Part shown: positions 34,211-47,809 of the stretch, piece after piece
How the letters are laid out: every line of letters begins with the position of its first letter
Numbering within the stretch: the first letter of the stretch is position 1
Source of the DNA: Sacculina carcini
Lineage: Eukaryota > Arthropoda > Thecostraca > Sacculinidae
Reading direction: 5' to 3'
NCBI GenBank assembly: GCA_916048095.2
Contig: OU696577.1
Location: forward strand, 8,986,940-9,050,939
DNA: 64,000 nt
Made by a program: the position numbers and the translations under genes
Notes under the pieces: model-generated
Told to the model about the DNA's origin: nothing
Database searches by the model: none
The model's input: only the letters and a program-made list of their open reading frames with translations

Positions 34211-35036
34211 TGGATAAATCAAATTGGATTAGTGCCTGCATTTGAGACAACCCTGTGGTCTCTAGCGTCTTCAAATGAAGAACAATGAGTGAGAAGTTTC
34301 CAACTATGAAGGCCAGATCTACTTGAAGCTGAGGATCCTGAATGATAATTTGCACCTCCTGCGCTGGTACAACTTTGTCTTAATCGAATCAATTTAACTG
34401 ACAGAGGGGAGAATTTGCGTTGGATTGTTATACAATATGGGAGACTTAGGTCCGGGCTATGGGGTGCCCACTCAAAATCAGTCTTGAGACTGATCCCTCG
34501 GCCTCCGAAGTTCTCTTTCAGCCAATCTCGGGTCTGCAGCGTCTGTATTCTGTATGGGTAAGCCCTGATATGGTTCACCAGCACTCTCCTTCAAGTCTCA
34601 CGGGAAATACCGAGGGACTGACTTCGCTTACGCACAGATCGCTCGGACTCTGCTGGAGAGACTCTCTCACACTTTCGATCAGCTCGGCTGTTCGCTTCTT
34701 GGGTTGTCCCGAGTGGCTTGGACGGTTCTCACTGGCATCATTGAGGTTCTACACGGTCCATACTTCTCGAAGTGGTCCACCCAGTTCTGAATTCTGCTTT
34801 TGGATGGAGCCTTTTCACATGCGAACTGACGCATGAAACTGTTTTGGGTTTTCTTAAACGAACCTATCTTGTAGTAAAATTTAACACAGTGTATGCATTG
34901 TTTCAGCTCCCACTGAGGTCTTGGTGTACTCACGGTCGGTGGTTGTCTCATTTCCTGTAAAACAAGGGCAATCGGTGAATAAATATAGGATATATCACTT
35001 AAAGTGTACACGGGGCCCGTGTTCATGGGTCACCCT
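34211..35036 (-). mobile_element. Internally deleted mariner, unit 1
   Basis: The outer end is TACAGGGTGACCC (minus strand) next to TA, the target of Tc1/mariner elements. The minus strand encodes a DUF4817-type N-terminus (VSTPRPQWELKQ, VKFYYKIGSFKKTQNSF, APSKSRIQNWVDHFEKYG), then a second helix-turn-helix region and AYPYRIQTLQ. It jumps straight to the C-terminal DDE segment (NFGGRGIS ... APHSPDLS), so the catalytic middle is gone. The opposite terminus is absent. The same deletion is in all six units. The 21-base micro-exon sits at the point where the transposase would start. Confidence 0.75.
34934..34954 (-). CDS. Micro-exon F (21 bases), reads NETTTD
   Basis: Bounded on the minus strand by acceptor GATTGCCCTTGTTTTACAG and donor GTGAGTACACC. 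Phase 1: the first two bases complete a Gly codon with the last base of the previous micro-exon, then Asn-Glu-Thr-Thr-Thr-Asp, then one base C. N-E-T is an N-glycosylation sequon. This is the most different of the six exons and the closest to the inverted copy at 32,280. Confidence 0.55.
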
Positions 35037-36462
35037 GTATAAGATGAAAAAAAGCTCCAGTTTTAGGTACAAAATTTGCTAGGGGTTACGATTTAGGTTT
35101 TTAAACCATAAAAACACGAATTTTAGGTGAACACTGTTGTGTTTTCTCGTTGAATAAAACACTGTATAATTAAGTAGACGTGCAGCATTGTCTGGCCACA
35201 AACCAGATCCAAAGCTGCATACCCCCAATTCGGCCTTGATATCCTAAACCAACTACACATTGTGGACAGGTTACATAAGAGGGTAAAGAAGAAGCAAAAT
35301 GATGAAATAATTTGGGACCAGAAGATACACATAGCAATAAGTTATAATGCTATAATTGTCTAGTACCTCACACACAAACTCAACCCGACACAAACTCAAC
35401 CCCTAGTTAGTGATCATTTCTTGACGTAACCTAACCTAAATGTCTAGCATATAAACCCGCCCGTTGTGGATCGTGTCGATCCGTTCTGGATCTTGAAGAC
35501 AAATCCGTTAGTTTTGTATAAGAATGCATTCTACACGGTGAAATTGAACGTCTTATTGTCTATAGTTGCTGTCTGCGGGACATATTTATTTCATAAAAGT
35601 GATCCATCGCTTATTTTACGTTTGAAACCACTGATCTATATCATTGAGCCCGCGCAGTTATTTTAGCCTCATATTCAAGCATACAATGATACATGAATTT
35701 CATATACAATCTATAAAATAAAATGATTACAAATTTAAAAGTAAAAAATTTAACCTGTAAATATGCTAACCAATAGAAATGTCTAAATATGAATATTTTC
35801 ATTTTAATTTGGACAAAATATCCCTCGATCCGTCTCATATATGAACCTGCCTGTCGTAAAAATGTCCTTCACATGCAATGTATTCATTTTAGATTTTTAG
35901 CTAGATTTTGTCCTGAACGCTAGCGCTCTAGCGAATACTTCACGCGCTTTGCACATAAACTCTGATGTTGATTTCGCAGCAGCGAGAAATCATAGGCGGA
36001 TGTAGTAAATATTTATAGTGGGGCTAAATATTTTATAATTGCTTGTTAAAAAGTTTTTTTAGAAGATATATCAAAATTATTGGAAAACATTGCATGTGAA
36101 GGATATTTTTAAGAACGTTTTTCAAGGAAGCTAAGCCCCCTACAAAATTCCTGGATACGCCATTGTCTCCATTGATCGCTGTGTTAAATCTATCAGTCGT
36201 CGGTGAAAATGAAATGGTCTTGAATAAACGGTTATATCTTTTGAAATGTTGGCAATACATATTTGAAAAATATATCATCTTGTAGAAGACAAAATTTCCA
36301 ATCTGTGGATATAAAAAACTGTCAATTCTGTTGAGCAGTTTTCCTCAAACCCGTGGCATAATATCCCCAAAATGTGAAAAACTCGTTTGTGCACACACAC
36401 ACACACACAGACAGAATAACGTTTTGATTATTATCGGGTTTATATGCTGGTTTATATGTTTA

Positions 36463-36985
36463 CCTAGCCTATGTTAACCTAGCCTATGGCCTTCTTGCAT
36501 CCATTTTAATCCTAGGGCCCAAGCTTCATCAATATCGGTCCAGTGGTTTAGGAGATAGGATAAACAGACACAAATGACCTCAATGACCTTGAAAATGACC
36601 CCGAATGTAAAAAAACCTAGCCTATGGCCTTCTTGCATCCATTTTACCCCTAGAGACCAAGTTTCATCAAAATCGGTCCAGTGGTTTAGGAGGAGATAGG
36701 GTAAACAGACACAAATGACCTAAATGACCTTAAAAATTACCTCGGAGGTCAACAAAACCTAGCCTATGACCTTCTTGCATCCATTTTACATCTAGGGCCC
36801 AAGTTTCATCAAAATCGGTCCAGTGGTTTAGGGAATAGGATAAACAGACACAAATGACCTCAATGACCTTGAAAATGACCTCGAATGTCAAAAAACTAGC
36901 CTATGGCCTTCTTGCATCCATTCTACCCCTAGAGACCAAGTTTCATCAAAATCGGTCCAGTGGTTTAGGAGGAGATACGAAACAA
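36463..36985. repeat. 140-base tandem repeats, unit 2 (4 copies)
   Basis: Same repeat as in unit 1, four copies, starting near 36,479, 36,617, 36,757 and 36,896. Confidence 0.85.
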
Positions 36986-37082
36986 ACAGACATTTAGAAA
37001 ATTTGCAATCAGTGCATGGCAAAAAAATACCATCGATTCGGCCCTTCGGGCCGAATTGGATTAGGCCCTTCGAGACGAATTG

Positions 37083-37905
37083 GATAAATCAAATTGGATC
37101 AGTGCCTGCATTTGAGACAACCCTGTGGTCCCTAGCGTCTTCAAATGAAGAACAATGAATGAGAAGTTTCCAACTATGAAGGCCAGATCTACTTGAAGCT
37201 GAGGATCCTGAATGATAATTTGCACTTTCTGCGCTGGTACAACTTTGTCTTAATCGAATCAATTAAACTGACAGAGGGGAGAATTTGCGTTGGATTGTTA
37301 TACAATATGGGGGACTTAAGTCCGGGCTATGGGGTGCCCACTCAAAATCAGTCTTGAGACTGATCCCTCGGCCTCCGAAGTTCTCTTTCAGCCAATCTCG
37401 GGTCTGCAGCGTCTGTATTCTGTATGGGTAAGCCCTGATATCGTTCACCAGCACTCTCCTTCAAGTCTCACGGGAAATACCGAGGGACTGACTTCGCTTA
37501 CGCACAGATCGCTCGGACTCTGCTGGAGAGACTCTCTCACGCTTTCGATCAGCTCGGCTGTTCGCTTCTTGGGTTGTCCCGAGTGGCTTGGACGGTTCTC
37601 ACTGGCATCATTGAGGTTCTACACGGTCCATACTTCTCGAAGTGGTCCACCCCGTTCTGAATTCTGCTTTTGGATGGAGCCTTTTCACATGCGAACTGAC
37701 GCATGAAACTGTTTTGGGTTTTCTTAAACGAACCTATCTTGTAGTAAAATTTAACACTGTGTGCTTTGTTTCTGCTCCCACTGAGGTCTTGGTGTACTCA
37801 CCGTAGTATCTTATGTAATAAGCTGTAAAACAAGGGCAATCGGTGAATAAATATAGGATATATCACTTAAAGTGTACACGGGGCCCGTGTTTTTGGGTCA
37901 CCCTG
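37083..37905 (-). mobile_element. Internally deleted mariner, unit 2
   Basis: Same structure and same internal deletion as in unit 1, with mariner end TACAGGGTGACCC next to TA. The transposase N-terminal frame here has extra lesions and is not open through the DUF4817 segment. Confidence 0.7.
37802..37822 (-). CDS. Micro-exon E (21 bases), reads YYIRYY
   Basis: Exactly between TTTTACAG and GTGAGT on the minus strand. Phase 1: junction Ala with the previous exon, then Tyr-Tyr-Ile-Arg-Tyr-Tyr, ending in G that begins the Gly codon shared with exon F. The frame that reads through the transposase has a stop here, the phase-1 frame does not. Confidence 0.6.
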
Positions 37906-39871
37906 TATAAGATGAAAAAAAGCTCCAGTTTTAGGTACAAAATTTGCTAGGGGTTACGATTTAGGTTTCAAGCCATAAAAACACGAATTTTAGGTGAAAA
38001 CTGTTGTGTTTTCTCGTTGAATAAAACACTGTATAATTAAGTAGACGTGCAGCATTGTCTGGCCACAAACCAGATCCAAAGCTGCATACCCCCAATTCGG
38101 CCTTGATATCCTAAACCAACTACACATTATGGACAGATTACATAAGAGGGTAAAGAAGAAGCAAAATGATGAAATAATTTGGGACCAGAAGATACACATA
38201 GCAATAAGTTATAATGCTTTTATTGTCTAGTACCTCACACACAAACTCAACCCGACACAAACTCGACCCCTAGTTAGTGATCATTTCTTGACGTAACCTA
38301 ACCTAAATGTTTAGCATCTAAACCCGCCCGTTGTGGATCGTGTCGATCCGTTCTGGATCTTGAAGACAAATCCGTTAGTTTTGTATAAGAATGCATTCTA
38401 CACGGTGAAATTGAACGTTAAATTGTCTATAGTTGCTGTCTGCGGGATATATTTATATAATGAAAATGATCCATCGCTTATTTTACGTTTGAAACCACTG
38501 ATCTATATCATTGAGCCCGCGCAGTTATTTTAGCCTCATATTCAAGCATACAATGATACATGAATTTCATATTCAATCAATAAAATAAAATGATTACAAA
38601 TTTAAAAGTAAAAAATTTAACCTGTAAATATGCTAACCAATAGAAATGTCTAAATGTGAATATTTTCATTTTAATTTGGACAAAATATCCCTCGATCCGC
38701 CTCATATATGAACCTGCCCGTCGTGCGGAATAATTCAGAACACAAACACGTAACAAACAATGAAATTCTAGCAAGTACACCCGCCCGTCATGCGGAACAA
38801 TTCATACTATTAAATTTGTATTCAATTCATAAGAGAAATGGAATATGAATTAAAAAAGAAAAGAGTAAACCCATAAAAAGTATAAATTTCTATATTTTTA
38901 TATTTATTTTGACAAAATAGTTTGCTTAAACCGTCTCATATTTAAACCTGCCCGTCGTGCTGAATAATTCAGAACTCAGACACGAAACAATGAAAAATGA
39001 CCAAACTTTTTCATCATAATGTTTCCAAAGTATATTTATAACTTAACATCACCATCTAGCATTGAAACCCGCCCGTTGTGACTAACAAATATTATATAAA
39101 TATAATAAATATTGAATTCATAAAAAATAAATATTGAATTCATAAAAAATAAATATTGAATTCATAAAAGAAAACAAATACAAATTTAAATATAAAAAAG
39201 TAAACCCATAACAACTATTAACCAATAGAAAAGTCTAAATATGAATGTTTTTATTTAAGATTTTTAGCTAGATTTTTGTCCTGAACGCTAGCGCTCTAGC
39301 GAATACGTCATGCGCTTTGCACATAAACTCTGATGTTGATTTCGCAGCAGCGAGAGATCATAGACGGATGAAGTAAATATTTATAGTGGGGCTAAATATT
39401 TTATAATGGCTTATTTTATAATGGCTTGTTGGCTTGATGTTTATTAGATGATATATCAAAATTAGGGGAGAACATTGAATGTGAAGGACATTTTTAAAAA
39501 CGTATTTCAAAGAGGCTAAGCCCCCCTGCAAAATTCCTGGATCCGCCATTGTCTCCATTGATCGCTGTGTTAAATCTATCAGTCGTCGGTGGAAATGAAA
39601 TGGTCTTGAATAAACGGTTATATCTTTTGTAATTTTGGCACTATATATTTGAAAAATATATCATCTTGTAGAAGACATAATTTCCAATCTGTGGATATAA
39701 AAAACTGTCAATTCTGTTGAGCAGTTTTCCTCAAACCCGTGGCATAAAATCCCCAAAATGTGAAAAACTAGTTTGTGCACACACACACAGACAGAATAAC
39801 GTTTTGATTATTATCGGGTTTATATGCTGGTTTATATATATATATATTTATATATATATATATATATATAT

Positions 39872-40255
39872 GCAACAAAACCTAGCCTATGACCTTCTTG
39901 CATCCATTTTACCCCTAGGGCCCAAGTTTCATCAAAATCGGTCCAGTGGTTTAGGAGGAGATAGGGTAAACAGACACAAAAGACCTAAATGACCTTAAAA
40001 ATTACCTCGGAGGTCAACAAAACCTAGCTTATGACCTTCTGGCATCCATTTTACCTCTAGGGACCAAGTTTCATCAAAATCGGTCCAGTGGTTTAGGAGA
40101 TAGGATAAACAGACACAAATGACCTCAATGACCTTGAAAATGACCTCGAATGTCAAAAAAACCTAGCCTATGACCTTCTTGCATCCATTTTACCTCTAGG
40201 GACCAAGTTTCATCAAAATCGGTCCAGTGGTTTAGGAGGAGATACGAAACAAACA
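39872..40255. repeat. 140-base tandem repeats, unit 3 (3 copies)
   Basis: Three copies, starting near 39,888, 40,020 and 40,163, preceded by a (TA)n tract at about 39,835-39,870. Confidence 0.85.
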
Positions 40256-40350
40256 GACATTTACAAAAATTTGCAATCAGTGCATGGCAAAAAATACCAT
40301 CGATTAGGCCCTTCGGGTCGAATTGGATTAGGCCCTTCGAGCCGAATTGG

Positions 40351-41173
40351 ATAAATCAAATTGGATTAGTGCCTGCATTTGAGACAACCCTGTGGTCTCT
40401 AGCGTCTTCAAATGAAGAACAATGAATGAGAAGTTTCCAACTATGAAGGCCAGATCTACTTGAAGCTGAGGATCCTGAATGATTATTTGCACTTCCTGCG
40501 CTGGTACAACTTTGTCTTAATCGAATCAATTAAACTGACAGAGGGGAGAATTTGCGTTGGATTGTTATACAATATGGGGGACTTAAGTCCGGGCTATGGG
40601 GTGCCCACTCAAAATCAGTCTTGAGACTGATCCCTCGGCCTCCGAAGTTCTCTTTCAGCCAATCTCGGGTCTGCAGCGTCTGTATTCTGTATGGGTAAGC
40701 CCTGATATCGTTCACCAGCACTCTCCTTCAAGTCTCACGGTAAATACCGAGGGACTGACTTCGCTTACGCACAGATCGTTCGGACTCTGCTGGGGAGACT
40801 CTCTCACACTTTCGATCAGCTCGGCTGTTCGCTTCTTGGGTTGTCCCGAGTGGTTTGGACGGTTCTCACTGGCATCATTGAGGTTCTACACGGTCCATAC
40901 TTCTCGAAGTGGTCCACCCAGTTCTGAATTCTGCTTTTGGATGGAGCCTTTTCACATGCGAACTGACGCATGAAACTGTTTTGGGTTTTCTTGAACGAAC
41001 CTATCTTGTAGTAAAATTTAACACACTGTGTGCTTTGTTTCTGCTCCCACTGAGGTCTTGGTGTACTCACCGTCGTCGTTTAAGTAATAATCTGTAAAAC
41101 AAGGGCATCGATTAATAAATATAGGATATATCACTTAAAGTGTACACGGGGCCCGTGTTTTTGGGTCACCCTG
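40351..41173 (-). mobile_element. Internally deleted mariner, unit 3
   Basis: Same deletion derivative as in unit 1, with a few changes in the 5' leader next to the micro-exon (AGGGCATCGATTAATAAA). Confidence 0.7.
41071..41091 (-). CDS. Micro-exon D (21 bases), reads YYLNDD
   Basis: Between TTTTACAG and GTGAGT on the minus strand. Phase 1: junction Asp, then Tyr-Tyr-Leu-Asn-Asp-Asp, ending in G (shared Ala codon with exon E). It has a stop in the transposase frame and is open in the shared exon frame. Confidence 0.6.
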
Positions 41174-43054
41174 TATAAGATGAAAAAAGCTCCAGTTTTA
41201 GGTACAAAATTTGCTAGGGGTTACGATTTAGGTTTCAAGCCATAAAAACACGAATTTTAGGTGAAAACTGTTGTGTTTTCTCGTTGAATAAAACACTGTA
41301 TAATTAAGTAGACGTGCAGCATTGTCTGGCCACAAACCAGATCCAAAGCTGCATACCCCCAATTTGGCCTTGATATCCTAAGCCAACTACACATTATGGA
41401 CAGATTACATAAGAGGGTAAAGAAGAAGCTAAATGATGAAATAATTTGTGACCAGAAGATACACATAGCAATAAGTTATAATGCTTTTATTGTCTAGTAC
41501 CTCACACACAAACTCAACCCGACACAAACTCAACCCCTAGTTAGTGATCATTTCTTGACGTAACCTAACCTAAATGTTTAGCATCTAAAACCGCCCGTTG
41601 TGGATCGTGTCGATCCGTTCTGGATCTTGAAGACAAATCCGTTAGTTTTGTATAAGAATGCATTCTACACGGTGAAATTGAACGTTTTATTGTCTATAGT
41701 TGCTGTCTGCGGGATATATTTATTTAATAAAAATGATCCATCGCTTATTTTACGTTTGAAACCACTGATCTATATCATTGAGCCCGCGCAGTTATTTTAG
41801 CCTCATATTCAAGCGTACAATGATACATGAATTTCATATACAATCTATAAAATAAAATGATTACAGATTTAAAAGTAAAAAATTTAACCTGTAAATATGC
41901 TAACCAATAGAAATGTCTAAATGTGAATATTTTCATTTTAATTTGGACAAAATATCCCTCAACCCGCCTCATATATGAACCTGCCCGTCGTGCGGAATAA
42001 TACAGAACACAAACACGTAACAAACAATGAAATTATAGCAAGTAAACCCGCCCGTCATGCGGAACAATTCATACTATTAAATTTGTATTCAATTCATAAG
42101 AGAAATGGAATATGAATTAAAAAAGAAAAGAGTAAACCCATAAAAAGTATAAATTTCTATATTTTTATATTTATTTTGACAAAATAGTTTGCTTAAACCG
42201 TCTCATATTTAAACCTGCCCGTCGTGCTGAATAATTCAGAACTCAGACACGAAACAATGAAAAATGACCAAACTTTTTCATCATAATGTTTCCAAAGTAT
42301 ATTTATAACTTAACATCACCATCTAGCATTGAAGCCCGCCCGTTGTGCCTAACAAATATTATATAAATATAATAAATATTGAATCCATAAAAGAAAACAA
42401 ATACAAATTTAAATAGAAAAAAGTAAACCCATAACAACTATTAACCAATAGAAAAGTCTAAATATGAATGTTTTTATTTAAGATTTTTAGCTAGATTTTG
42501 TCCTGTACGCTAGCGCTCTAGGGAATACGTCATGCGCTTTGCAAATAAACTCTGATGTTGATTTCGCAGCAGCGAGAGATCATAGACGGATGAAGTAAAT
42601 ATTTATAGTGGGGCTAAATATTTTATAATGCCTTGTTGAAAATGTTTCTTAGATGATATATCAAAATTAGGGGAAAACATTGCATGTGAAGGACATTTTT
42701 AAAAACGTATTTCAGAGAGGCTAAGCCCCCCTGCGAAATTCCTGGATCCGCCATTGTCTCCATTGATCGCTGTGTTAAATCTATCAGTCGTCGGTGGAAA
42801 TGAAATGGTCTTGAATAAATGATTATATCTTTTGTAATGTTGGCACTACATATTTGAAAAATATATCTTCTTGTAGAAGACATAATTTCCAATCTGTGGA
42901 TATAAAAAACTGTCAATTCTGTTGAGCAGTTTTCCTCAAAGCCGTGGCATAAAATCCCCAAAATGTGAAAAACTAGTTTGTGCACACACACACAGACAGA
43001 ATAACGTTTTGATTATTATCGGGTTTATATGCTGGTATATATGTATATATGCAA

Positions 43055-43985
43055 CAAAACCTAGCCTATGACCTTCTTGCATCCATTTCACCCCTAGGGC
43101 CCAAGTTTCATCAAAATCGGTCCAGTGGTTTAGGAGGAGATAGGGTAAACAGACACAAATGACCTAAATGACCTTAAAAATTACCTCGGAGGTCAACAAA
43201 ACCTAGCCTATGACCTTCTTGCATCCATTTTACCTCTAGAGACCAAGTTTCATCAAAATCGGTCCAGTGGTTTAGGATATAGGATAAGCAGACACAAATG
43301 ACCTAAATGACCTTGAAAATGACCTCGAATGTCAAAAAAAACCTAGCCTATGGCCTTCTTGCATCCATTTTAACCCTAGGGCCCAAGTTTCATCAAAATC
43401 GGTCCAGTGGTTTAGGAGGAGATAGGGTAAACAGACACAAATGACCTAAATGACCTTAAAAATTACCTCGGAGGTCAACAAAACCTAGCCTATGACCTTC
43501 TTGCATCCATTTTACATCTAGGGACCAAGTTTCATCAAAATCGGTCCAGTGGTTTAGGATATAGGATAAGCAGACACAAATGACCTCAATGACCTTGAAA
43601 ATGACCTCGAATGTCAAAAAACCTAGCCTATGGCCTTCTTGCATCCATTTTAACCCTAGGGCCCAAGTTTCATCAAAATCGGTCCAGTGGTTTAGGAGGA
43701 GATAGGGTAAACAGACACAAATGACCTAAATGACCTTAAAAATTACCTCGGAGGTCAACAAAACCTAGCCTATGACCTTCTTGCATCCATTTTACATCTA
43801 GGGACCAAGTTTCATCAAAATCGGTCCAGTGGTTTAGGAGATAGGATAAACAGACACAAATGACCTCAATGACCTTGAAAATGACCTCGAATGTAAAAAA
43901 ACCTAGCCTATGGCCTTCTTGCATCCATTCTACCCCTAGAGACCAAGTTTCATCAAAATCGGTCCAGTGGTTTAGGAGGAGATAC
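43055..43985. repeat. 140-base tandem repeats, unit 4 (7 copies)
   Basis: The longest tract: seven copies near 43,059, 43,200, 43,345, 43,485, 43,621, 43,761 and 43,905. A dimer of the two subtypes repeats with a period of about 276 bases, so the last expansion step copied pairs. Confidence 0.85.
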
Positions 43986-44090
43986 GAAGCAAACAGACAT
44001 TTAGAAAATTTGCAATCAGTGCATGGCAAAAAAATACTATAGATTCGGCCCTTCGGGCCGAATTGGATTAGGCCCTTCGAGCCGAATTGG

Positions 44091-44914
44091 ATAAATCAAA
44101 TTGGATTAGTGCCTGCATTTGAGACAACCCTGTGGTCTCTAGCGTCTTCAAATGAAGAACAATGAATGAGAAGTTTCCAACTATGAAGGCCAGATCTACT
44201 TGAAGCTGAGGATCCTGAATGATAATTTGCACTTCCTGCGCTGGTACAACTTTGTCTTAATCGAATCAATTAAGCTGACAGAGGGCAGAATTTGCGTTGG
44301 ATTGTTATACAATATGGGGGACTTAGGTCCGGGCTATGGGGTGCCCACTCAAAATCAATCTTGAGACTGATCCCTCGGCCTCCGAAGTTCTCTTTCAGCC
44401 AATCTCGGGTCTGCAGCGTCTGTATTATGTATGGGTAAGCCCTGATATCGTTCACCAGCACTCTCCTTCAAGTCTCACGGGAAATACCGAGGGACTGACT
44501 TCGCTTACGCACAGATCGTTCGGACTCTGCTGGCGAGACTCTCTCACACTTTCGATCAGCACGGCTGTTCGCTTCTTGGGTTGTCCCGAGTGGCTTGGAC
44601 GGTTCTCACTGGCATCATTGATGTTCTACACGGTCCATACTTCTCGAAGTGGTCCACCCAGTTCTGAATTCTGCTTTTGGATGGAGCCTTTTCACATGCG
44701 AACTGACGCATGAAACTGTTTTGGGTTTTCTTAAACGAACCTATCTTGTAGTAAAATTTAACACAGTGTATGCTTTGTTTCTGCTCCCACTGAGGTCTTG
44801 GTGTACTCACCTTCTTCGCCTGAGTAATCATCTGTAAAACAAGGGCAATCGGTGAATAAATATAGGATATATCACTTAAAGTGTACACGGGGCCCGTGTT
44901 TTTGGGTCACCCTG
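44091..44914 (-). mobile_element. Internally deleted mariner, unit 4
   Basis: Same derivative as in unit 1, with the mariner end next to TA and the DUF4817-type N-terminus readable for about 100 residues. Confidence 0.75.
44811..44831 (-). CDS. Micro-exon C (21 bases), reads DYSGEE
   Basis: Between TTTTACAG and GTGAGT on the minus strand. Phase 1: junction Asp, then Asp-Tyr-Ser-Gly-Glu-Glu, ending in G (shared Asp codon with exon D). A Tyr among acidic residues is the usual setting for tyrosine sulfation. Confidence 0.6.
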
Positions 44915-45941
44915 TATAAGATGAAAAAAGCTCCAGTTTTAGGTACAAAATTTGCTAGGGGTTACGATTTAGGTTTTTAAACCATAAAAACACGAATTTT
45001 AGGTGAAAACTGTTGTGTTTTCTCGTTGAATAAAACACTGTATAATTAAGTAGACGTGCAGCATTGTCTGGCCACAAACCAGATCCAAAGCTGCATACCC
45101 CCAATTCGGCCTTGATATCCTAAACCAACTACACATTATGGACAGATTACATAAGAGGGTAAAGAAGAAGCAAAATGATGAAATAATTTGGGACCAGAAG
45201 ATACACATAGCAATAAGTTATAATGCTTTTATTGTCTAGTACCTCACACACAAACTCAACCCGAAACAAACTCAACCCCTAGTTAATGATCATTTCTTGA
45301 CGTAACCTAACCTAAATGTTTAGCATCTAAACCCGCCCGTTGTGGATCGTGTCGATCCGTTCTGGATCTTGAAGACAAATCCGTTAGTTTTGTATAAGAA
45401 TGCATTCTACACGGTGAAATTGAACGTTTTATTGTCTATAGTTGCTGTCTGCGGGATATATTTATTTAATAAAAATGATCCATCGCTTATTTTACGTTTG
45501 AAACCACTGATCTATATCATTGAGCCCGCGCAGTTATTTTAGCCTCATATTCAAGCGTACAATGATACATGAATTTCATATACAATCTATAAAATAAAAT
45601 GATTACAGATTTAAAAGTAAAAAATTTAACCTGTAAATATGCTAACCAATAGAAATGTCTAAATGTGAATATTTTCATTTTAATTTGGACAAAATATCCC
45701 TCCAACCGCCTCATATATGAACCTGCCCGTCGTGCGGAATAATTCAGAACACAAACACGTAACAAACAATGAAATTCTAGCAAGTAAACCCGCCCGTCAT
45801 GCGGAACAATTCATACTATTAAATTTGTATTCAATTCATAAGATAAATGGAATATGAATTAAAAAAGAAAAGAGTAAACCCCTAAGAAGTATAAATTTCT
45901 ATATTTATATATATTTTTTGACAAAATAGTTTGCTTAAACC

Positions 45942-46745
45942 TGTAACATTTTTGTTCATCAGTCGTCACAATTCTAGTGAAGCAGACCTCTTAATGTTGT
46001 GCGCCGCGATAACGCTTGATGTCCGATTCCAAACAGTAGTTTTGTTGAAACAATGTATTTCGTCGTGATATTGAAGGTTGCAGTTCTTAACTCTATCGTC
46101 CTAACGTTATATTCAATGTTCTATCCTATCTGTTCTGCCTGTATCTGCTAGTCTGTCTCTCCTGTCTGTCTTCCTATCTGTTCTCTTGTTCTCCATACTG
46201 CCGCTGCTCTTCTATTCCTATCTCCATACTGCCGCTGCTCTTCTATCTCTATATCCATCCTCTCTATCCCATATCTCGACTGCCGCTGCTCGTCTATTCC
46301 TATATCCATCCTCTCTATCCCCCGAATGGTGAAAACAATGTGCTTATATAGTGCCAACTAGCGCCGCTTCCCAGCTCCAAGCGGCGTACGGCCTCATTAG
46401 TTACGGACCGCAAGGTCACCACAATGCAGCACGCCCATAGTCTTACACACTGGTGTGTGTAATATATGCGTGTGCACGTGCTGCCCTGCTGTCTCTTGAT
46501 GTCTTGCAGTTGTGTGTGTGTGTGCCTACGTGTGTGCAACCAATGCTGTGTTCTGTATGCTGACCTATTCTGGTGATGTATGTGTTTATGTGTGTGTGCG
46601 CGTGCAACCACTACTTTCTATTCTACCATCTATCCTATGCTATATCTAATACACAACATGCAATATACAATGTTCCAAAACAGACGATTACAAAAATAAG
46701 AATATAAGATATATATAACACCGCAAAATATAAAACATTGTTACA
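45942..46745. mobile_element. Solo LTR (fossil)
   Basis: 804 bases starting TGTAACA and ending TGTTACA (TG...CA ends), with a 5-base target duplication AAACC on both sides, in block B of unit 5 only. A TATA-like TTATATAG lies inside. No coding region. The size, ends and duplication fit a solo LTR of an LTR retrotransposon. The family is unknown. Confidence 0.65.
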
Positions 46746-47809
46746 AAACCGTCTCATATTTAAACCTGCCCGTCGTGCTGATAATTCAGAACTCAGACAC
46801 GAAACAATGAAAAATGACCAAACTTTTTCATTATAATGTTTCCAAAGTATATTTATAACTTAACATCACCATCTAGCATTGAAACCCGCCCGTTGTGCCT
46901 AACAAATATTATATGAATAAAATAAATATAGAATTCATAAAAGAAAACCAATACAAATTTAATAGAAAAAAGTAAACCCATAACAACTATTAACCAATAG
47001 AAAAGTCTAAATATGAATGTTTATATTTTAGATTTTTAGCTAGATTTTGATAAATAGAACCTAACAAATATTATAGCATTGAAACCCGCCCGTTGTGCCT
47101 AACAAATATTATATAAATAGAATAAATATTGAATTCATAAAAGAAAATAAATATTGAATTCATAAAAGAGAATAAATATTGAATTCATAAAAGAAAATAA
47201 ATATTGAATTCATAAAAGAAAACAAATACAAATTTAAATATAAAAAAGTAAACTCATAACAACTATTAACCAATAGAAAAGTCTAAATATGAATGTGTAT
47301 ATTTAAGATTTTTAGCTAGATTTTGTCCTGAACGCTAGCGCTCTAGCGAATACGTCATGCGCTTTGCACATAAATTCTGATGTTGATTTCGCAGCAGCGA
47401 GAGATCATAGACGGATGAAGTAAATATTTATAGTGGGGCTAAATATTTTATAATGTCTTATTTTATAATGGCTTGTTGGCTTGATGTTTCTTAGATGATA
47501 TATCAAAATTAGGGGAAATTTTGCATTGTATTGCATTGCATTGCATGTGAAGGACATTTTTGAAAACGTATTTCAGAGAGGCAAAGCCCCCTGCAAAATT
47601 CCTGGATCCGCCATTGTCTCCATTGATCGCTGTGTTAAATCTATCAGTCGTCGGTGGAAATGAAATGGTCTTGAATAAACGCTTATATCTTTCAGAATGT
47701 TGGCACTACATATTTGAAAAATATATCATCTTGTAGAAGACATAATTTCCAATCTGTGGATATAAAAAACTGTCAATTCTGTTGAGCAGTTTTCCTCAAA
47801 CCCGTGGCA

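Noticed and set aside
34679-35026. Transposase frame extended upstream through the 21-base segment as the real coding use of those bases
   Set aside because: That frame has stops inside two of the six segments, and in it the variation falls mainly on third positions of an upstream leader, which would not explain why the segment edges coincide with splice sites.
35123-35332. Minus-strand frame MCIFWSQIISS... repeated in each unit as a membrane peptide
   Set aside because: It lies in near-identical module A copies, its ends change from unit to unit, and no signal or codon bias supports it.
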